Positions 5,067-8,715 of a DNA stretch of 8,715 nt are shown here, one piece after another. The first letter of the stretch is position 1; the number at the start of each line of letters is the position of its first letter. The translations under genes were made by a program, and so were the position numbers. This stretch comes from Actinomycetota bacterium (GTDB taxonomy: Bacteria > Actinomycetota > Thermoleophilia > Solirubrobacterales > Solirubrobacteraceae). The DNA is taken from assembly GCA_005788585.1 (NCBI GenBank), contig SYBY01000369.1, positions 1-8,715 on the forward strand, given 5' to 3'. The notes under the pieces are model-generated. The model made no database searches, was not told where the DNA came from, and saw only the letters and a list, made by a program, of their open reading frames with translations.

Positions 5067-6086
5067 ATGGGTCTCTCCCGTGTCCTCCTTCTCGACGAGC
5101 GCGAGCGCGCGTGGGTGCTCGACATGCACCGCCGCAACAGCCCGCGCATCCGGACCGCCGCGATCGTCCTGGCCGTGCTGCTCGGGCTCTGCTACCCGTG
5201 GTTCGAGCCGCTGTCCCTCGTCCCGATGCTCCTCGCGGGCGCGGCGATCGTCGTCGGCGACCTCGTCACCGAACGCACGGGGCGGATCGGCCCGTTCATC
5301 GCCGGCTGGATCGCCCTGCAGTTCCTCATCGTCGTGGCGATCGTCGTCAACGACAACCAGCACAACGGCGACATCTCGCTGCTGATCTTCCCGATGCTCG
5401 GCGCGTGCGCGGGCTTCCCCCGCAAGCTCATCGTGATCAGCACGGCGTACACGGCCCTGCTCATGGTCGCGGCGACCATGCTGTTCGGCGGGCAGGCGGT
5501 CATCGACGACCCGCCGGTGCTGCTGATCCCGATCGCCCTGCTGCTGGCCTCGGTGATCGTGACGACGGGCGTGCGCGAATCGAGCATCGAGCACCGCGAG
5601 GCCGCCGTCATCGACCCTCTCACGGGAATGCTGAACCGCAGCGCGCTCAAGACCCGCACGAACGAGCTCGAGCACCAGGCGCAGCTCAACAGCGAGCAGG
5701 TCGGCGTCATCGTCGCCGACCTCGATCACTTCAAGGCGGTCACCGACACGCACGGCCACGCGACCGGCGACCAGGTCCTGCAGGAGACCGCCTACCGGAT
5801 GCGCAAGGAGCTCCGCGCGTTCGACCTGGCCTACCGCCTCGGCGGCGAGGAGTTCGTCCTGCTGCTGCCCGGCGCCTGTCCCGCCCAGACCGCGCAGCTC
5901 GCCGAGCGCCTGCGGACCGCGATCGGCGAGACGCCGATGGCCGGCGTCCCGGTCACCGTGTCCGTGGGCGTCGCGGCCTCGTCCCCGGAGCGCCCGTTCG
6001 TCTTTGAGGAGATCTTTGCTGAGGCCGACGCCGCACTCTACGCGGCCAAGCGCGGCGGCCGCGACCGCGTCGAAGTCGCGGCCTAA
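5067..6086 (+). CDS. Membrane-bound diguanylate cyclase (GGDEF domain)
   Basis: A 339-aa enzyme predicted to make cyclic di-GMP from two GTP. The N-terminal half carries about six hydrophobic segments (roughly 31-47, 50-66, 75-95, 103-118, 121-140, 148-167), an uncharacterised membrane sensor region rather than a named input domain I can identify. The GGDEF domain starts with DPLTGMLNR at 183-191, continues with DLDHFK and THGHATGDQVL, and has an intact active site GGEEF at 259-263. A product-inhibition I-site, RAFD at 250-253, lies exactly five residues before GGEEF, so feedback control is likely. The start is supported by the purine-rich AGGGAG (5053-5058), 8 nt before ATG; this is the best Shine-Dalgarno in the window and contrasts with the leaderless-looking genes. 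The TAA overlaps the stop of the convergent DHH gene by 4 bp. Confidence 0.93.
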   Translation: MGLSRVLLLDERERAWVLDMHRRNSPRIRTAAIVLAVLLGLCYPWFEPLSLVPMLLAGAAIVVGDLVTERTGRIGPFIAGWIALQFLIVVAIVVNDNQHNGDISLLIFPMLGACAGFPRKLIVISTAYTALLMVAATMLFGGQAVIDDPPVLLIPIALLLASVIVTTGVRESSIEHREAAVIDPLTGMLNRSALKTRTNELEHQAQLNSEQVGVIVADLDHFKAVTDTHGHATGDQVLQETAYRMRKELRAFDLAYRLGGEEFVLLLPGACPAQTAQLAERLRTAIGETPMAGVPVTVSVGVAASSPERPFVFEEIFAEADAALYAAKRGGRDRVEVAA

Positions 6087-7030
6087 CCGTCGGCGTTGAT
6101 CTTCGCCGTCAGCTCAGCCAGGACGCGCGTGGCGTCCTCGTTCTCGACCTGACACGTGCCGGCCGCCTCGTGGCCGCCGCCGCCGTAGCTGAGCATCAGC
6201 TCGCCGACGTTCGTCTGCGACGACCGGTTGACGATCGACTTGCCGGTCGCGAACACCGTGTTCTGCTGCTTGAGGCCCCAGAGCACGTGGATCGAGATGT
6301 TCGTGTCCGGGAACAGCGCGTAGATCATGAAGCGGTTCGTCGGGTGGATGACCTCCTCCTCGCGGAGGTCGAGCACGACGAGGTTGCCGCGCACGTCGGC
6401 GCAGCGGCGCAGCTGCTCCTCGGCCTGCGCGGCGTGCTCGCGGTAGAGCTCGACCCGCTCGGCGACGTCCGGCGTCTCGAGGATCTCCTCCACCGTCAGC
6501 TCGGTGCACGCGTCGATGAGCTGCATCATGAGCTGGTAGTTGGAGATGCGGAAGTTCCGGAAGCGCCCGAGGCCGGTGCGGGGATCCATGAGGAAGCTCA
6601 GGAGGATCCAGCCGAGCGGCTCGCGGATCTCGTCGAGGCTGAACTGCGCGGCGTCGGCCTTGTCGACGGCTTCCATCATCACGTCGGTGATCCGGTCGGC
6701 GTCGAACGCGTCGCGGCCGCCGAAGTGATCGAAGACGACGCGCGCGGCGGACATGGCGCCGGCGACGATGACGTGGTTGTCGGGCGAGTCCTGGACCCGC
6801 TCGACCTCGCTGTCGTGATGGTCGAACGCGAGGTGGACCCCGGGGACGTACGGCAGGTTCGTGGTGATGTCGCGGTCGGTGATCTCGACCTTGCCGTCCT
6901 GCATGTCCTTGGGATGGACGAACAGGATGTCGTCGAGGATGCCGAGCTCCTTCAGGAGCGCGGCGCAGACGAGGCCGTCGAAGTCACTGCGGGTCACCAG
7001 GCGAAAGCGCTGGGCCGTCTCGGTTGCCAT
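6083..7030 (-). CDS. DHH/DHHA1 phosphoesterase (exopolyphosphatase-related family)
   Basis: A 315-aa cytoplasmic metal-dependent phosphoesterase of the DHH superfamily (relatives: RecJ, NrnA nanoRNase, PPX1-type exopolyphosphatase). Motif I is TRSDFDG at 13-19 (D16, D18), the name-giving DHH is 70-72 followed by DSE, and VDKADAA supplies a later metal-ligand Asp. The C-terminal DHHA1 domain has the substrate loop GGGGHEAAG at 283-291. The segments FVHPKDMQDGKVE, LGWILLSFLMDPRTGLGRFR and SNYQLM mark a well-conserved subgroup usually annotated 'exopolyphosphatase-related' whose true substrate (polyphosphate, short RNA or cyclic-dinucleotide breakdown products) is unproven. AGGAGC 9 nt upstream supports the ATG at 7030. 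It lies 79 nt downstream of the membrane-protein gene on the same strand and converges on the diguanylate cyclase. Confidence 0.9.
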   Translation of the reverse strand: MATETAQRFRLVTRSDFDGLVCAALLKELGILDDILFVHPKDMQDGKVEITDRDITTNLPYVPGVHLAFDHHDSEVERVQDSPDNHVIVAGAMSAARVVFDHFGGRDAFDADRITDVMMEAVDKADAAQFSLDEIREPLGWILLSFLMDPRTGLGRFRNFRISNYQLMMQLIDACTELTVEEILETPDVAERVELYREHAAQAEEQLRRCADVRGNLVVLDLREEEVIHPTNRFMIYALFPDTNISIHVLWGLKQQNTVFATGKSIVNRSSQTNVGELMLSYGGGGHEAAGTCQVENEDATRVLAELTAKINADG

Positions 7031-7040
7031 GGGGAGTGCG

Positions 7041-7067
7041 GCTCCTGCCAGTCGGGGTTCGCTCCTG
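7041..7067 (-). repeat. Duplicated CAGGAGC (ribosome-binding sequence) before the DHH gene
   Basis: On the minus strand CAGGAGC occurs twice (7067-7061 and 7047-7041), 20 bp apart. The downstream copy sits at Shine-Dalgarno distance from the ATG at 7030; the upstream copy has no start codon at a suitable distance. Probably a chance or relic duplication. Confidence 0.4.
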
Positions 7068-7083
7068 ATGTCGGCAGAACGGG

Positions 7084-7109
7084 CGCTCCGCTTGACCTTT
7101 GTGGGAGCG
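7084..7109 (-). terminator. Weak hairpin directly after the membrane-protein stop
   Basis: Arms CGCTCC (7084-7089) and GGAGCG (7104-7109) flank a 14-nt loop, immediately following the TGA (7112-7110) of the membrane protein on the minus strand. There is no T-run. It may be a weak terminator or attenuator between that gene and the DHH gene, or a chance pairing in GC-rich DNA. Confidence 0.25.
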
Positions 7110-7946
7110 TCAGCGCGACAGCCGGCGCTGCATCGCGACGTGCAGTGCCGCCGCGCCCGCGATCGTCCCGGCGCCTGCGGCGAGGAACCCCCACGTCAGG
7201 GGGTTGCCGGTGTCGAACACGTCCCACGTCCGCGCGATCCCGCTGAGCAGGAGCGCAGCGCCGAGCATCGCGGTCTGGGTGAGGATGCGCCAGGCGCTCC
7301 ACCGGGCGTCGAACGACAGGACGAGCGCGATCGCCCCCGTCTCGGCGATGAACGACGCCATGATCCGCGCCGTCAGCGGCGTGAGCTTCCACGGCCAGAT
7401 GTCGATCGCGACCTGCGGGAGGAGGAAGAAGACCGTCGCCGCCGCGAGCATCGCCCCGCCGGCCACCCGTACCCCGGTGCGCACCGACGGCGGGACGACG
7501 GTGTCCACCGGGTCGGGCGCGCCCGTGTCGACGCCCCGGTTGCGCAACCACACGCCGCCCACCAGCAGCGGCGACAGGATGTAGACGATGACCCACGCGT
7601 AGAACGCGACCGCGGCGACCGTCGGCGCGTCCCCGCCGTTGAACTTGTCGAAGTGCAGCAGCGTCGCGACGAGCATGAGCGTCGCGAACAGCGCGATGCC
7701 CGGGAAGCCCGCGGCGATGTGGTGCCAGGCGCTCGTCAGGAAGCCGCGCGCGAAGAAGTACACGCCCGCCCCGTACGCGGAGGCGAGGTAGAGCGGCGTC
7801 ATCTCCGGCGTGATCGTCCAGGCGAAGAGCTCGTCGGTGCGGTCGGGCCGGATGCCCAGAAGGATCACCGCGGCCAGCAGGATCGCGGCGACGAGGAGAC
7901 AGATCCACCGCGTCTCAGGTGCGATCTCGCGTCGGCCCGGCATCAC
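7110..7946 (-). CDS. Uncharacterised eight-helix membrane protein with internal duplication
   Basis: A 278-aa polytopic membrane protein that I cannot assign to a named family. About eight hydrophobic helices are visible, roughly at 13-32, 51-68, 78-97, 110-134, 158-176, 192-211, 221-239 and 250-270, split by a polar linker (135-156, acidic and Pro-rich). The two halves share motifs: FAWTITPEMT..YLAS at 41-56 versus WPWKLTPLT..IMAS at 184-198, and FDKFNGGDAPT at 99-109 versus WDVFDTGNPLT at 241-251. It is therefore a tandem duplication of a four-helix unit. No enzyme or transporter signature is seen. The start is either GTG 7946 or the adjacent ATG 7943; neither has a convincing Shine-Dalgarno. 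The gene is divergent from the DUF2236 oxygenase (55-bp gap) and upstream of the DHH gene on the same strand. Confidence 0.8.
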   Translation of the reverse strand: MMPGRREIAPETRWICLLVAAILLAAVILLGIRPDRTDELFAWTITPEMTPLYLASAYGAGVYFFARGFLTSAWHHIAAGFPGIALFATLMLVATLLHFDKFNGGDAPTVAAVAFYAWVIVYILSPLLVGGVWLRNRGVDTGAPDPVDTVVPPSVRTGVRVAGGAMLAAATVFFLLPQVAIDIWPWKLTPLTARIMASFIAETGAIALVLSFDARWSAWRILTQTAMLGAALLLSGIARTWDVFDTGNPLTWGFLAAGAGTIAGAAALHVAMQRRLSR

Positions 7947-7964
7947 GGTTCAGGATGCCGCACA

Positions 7965-7994
7965 TTGATGACAGTCGCCGTTGTCAGATATGCT
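7965..7994 (+). promoter_or_regulatory. Promoter of the DUF2236 oxygenase gene
   Basis: TTGATG (7965-7970), an 18-bp spacer and TATGCT (7989-7994), then 7 nt to the ATG at 8002, so transcription should start at or next to the start codon (leaderless). This is the best sigma-70-type match in the window. The spacer contains a dyad, TGACA-8 nt-TGTCA (7969-7986), which could be an operator for an unlinked repressor; arms of only 5 bp make this uncertain. Confidence 0.55.
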
Positions 7995-8001
7995 CCGGTC
8001 C

Positions 8002-8715
8002 ATGCCTCCTGTTCAGGACCGCCCGTCCCGGTTCGGCGATCTCGACGACGCCCGCCGGCGCCACGACCCGGAGCTCGTCGAGAAGATCTGCCGCAGCGTG
8101 TTCGAGACGGACACGACCGCGGACCGGCTGGTCGAGGCGTTCGCCGAGCTGCCGGGCGGCGCCGGGTGGCGGATGCTGGACACGGCCCTGCGCGACGGCA
8201 TGGACGCCGTCCCCGACGCGCCCCTGGCGCTCGCCGAGTTCCTCGAGGACGCACTGCATCCGCCCGACTGGGTGGACTTCGAGCTGGTCGACCGCGGGGC
8301 CGTCGCCTGGTGGCGCGCCGGTGGCCAGCTCCAGCTCCTCGCGCTGACCGCGGGCTCGCTGGCCTACGGATACAGCACGAGCTTTGCGCGGCCGCTGCTG
8401 CTCACCGGCCGCCTGGAGCAGATGGCGGGCCGCCGCCTCGGCGAGACCTCGCGGTGGGTGCTGCAGGCGACACGTCCCGGCGCCCTGCATCCGGGCGCAG
8501 ACGGGCTGAAGCAGACGATCCGCATCCGCCTCGTCCACGCGCTCGTACGCCGCCACCTGCGCGGGTCCGAAGAGTGGGACACCGCGAACTGGGGCGAGCC
8601 GATCAGCGTCGGCGACACGCTCGCCACCGGCATCATCGGGTTCTTCACCTACCCCGTCGCCGGCCTGCGCGACCTCGGCATCGACTACACCGACGACGAG
8701 CTCGAAGCGATGACG
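8002..8715 (+). CDS. DUF2236/MpaB-family heme oxygenase, Lcp-like (3' end outside window)
   Basis: The first 238 codons of a DUF2236 ('oxygenase MpaB family') protein, open to the window edge. The family includes latex-clearing protein (Lcp), a b-type-heme rubber dioxygenase, and fungal MpaB, which cleaves a farnesyl side chain. Conserved blocks are visible: YGYSTSFARPLL then TGRL at about 117-135, RRLGETSRWVL from 144, PGALHPG at about 159-165, IRIRLVHALVRRHL at 173-186 and WGEPIS at about 195-200. H179 matches the axial heme His, and R145, T149 and H179 have the same spacing as Arg164, Thr168 and His198 of Lcp K30 (from memory); E148 replaces the Lys167 of Lcp. I see no signal peptide, unlike secreted Lcp, so an intracellular small-isoprenoid or other substrate is more likely than rubber. 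ATG 8002 is 7 nt after a -10 and lacks a Shine-Dalgarno. Confidence 0.85.
   Translation, partial: MPPVQDRPSRFGDLDDARRRHDPELVEKICRSVFETDTTADRLVEAFAELPGGAGWRMLDTALRDGMDAVPDAPLALAEFLEDALHPPDWVDFELVDRGAVAWWRAGGQLQLLALTAGSLAYGYSTSFARPLLLTGRLEQMAGRRLGETSRWVLQATRPGALHPGADGLKQTIRIRLVHALVRRHLRGSEEWDTANWGEPISVGDTLATGIIGFFTYPVAGLRDLGIDYTDDELEAMT

Noticed and set aside
4686..5759. Long minus-strand open frame opposite the ligase and diguanylate cyclase genes
   Set aside because: Low-complexity Arg/Asp/His-rich product with no domain; both plus-strand genes are well supported.
6170..7246. Long plus-strand open frame opposite the DHH gene
   Set aside because: Val/Asp/Glu/Arg-rich composition typical of the complement of a GC-rich gene; the minus-strand DHH protein has all family motifs.
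1..8715. CRISPR array, tRNA/rRNA, insertion sequence, prophage or anti-phage defence cluster
   Set aside because: No repeat-spacer pattern, cloverleaf-like segment, transposase, integrase or known defence gene found by eye on either strand.

Overview
The window is GC-rich (about 70 %) bacterial chromosome with tightly packed, mostly short transcription units, many in convergent or divergent pairs. The gene families present (SoxR, a three-domain DtxR-type regulator, DUF2243, DUF5519, a LigC/LigD-type ATP-dependent DNA ligase, a DUF2236/MpaB-type oxygenase) and several promoters with a TANNNT -10 only 6-7 nt from the start codon point to Actinomycetota. A Solirubrobacterales/Thermoleophilia-like lineage would fit, but that is inference. 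I see no tRNA, rRNA, CRISPR array, insertion sequence or phage gene, and no gene-free stretch longer than about 100 bp. It reads as ordinary chromosomal core/accessory sequence, not a mobile island.

Layout. (1) 2-1087 (+): 3' part of a PLP-dependent aminotransferase, convergent with and overlapping (2) 1044-1574 (-), a four-helix His-rich DUF2243 membrane protein. (3) A long hairpin (1623-1665) separates it from 1660-1980 (-), a DUF5519 'luciferase-domain' protein. (4) 2045-2488 (+): soxR with its four [2Fe-2S] cysteines. A good SoxR box lies between soxR and DUF5519, inside a 19-bp-spaced promoter that points at DUF5519. (5) 2485-3198 (-): a DtxR/MntR-family metalloregulator whose metal ligands look manganese-type. 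It is divergent from (6) 3237-4031 (+), an SDR oxidoreductase, followed 4 nt later by (7) 4036-4983 (+), an ATP-dependent DNA ligase. A 19-bp palindrome sits between (5) and (6) and touches both candidate -10 elements. (8) 5067-6086 (+): membrane diguanylate cyclase, convergent with (9) 6083-7030 (-), a DHH/DHHA1 phosphoesterase. Upstream of that is (10) 7110-7946 (-), an eight-helix membrane protein with an internal duplication. (11) 8002 to window end (+): DUF2236/MpaB/Lcp-like heme oxygenase, cut by the window edge.

How the parts fit. There is no single multi-gene machine. Two compact regulatory switches stand out. One is a SoxR redox switch wired to an uncharacterised DUF5519 gene. The other is a metal-sensing regulator sharing a palindrome with an SDR-DNA ligase operon. 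The most unusual coding features are the duplicated membrane protein at 7110-7946, the repeated His motif in DUF2243, and the Lcp-like ligand spacing in the oxygenase.
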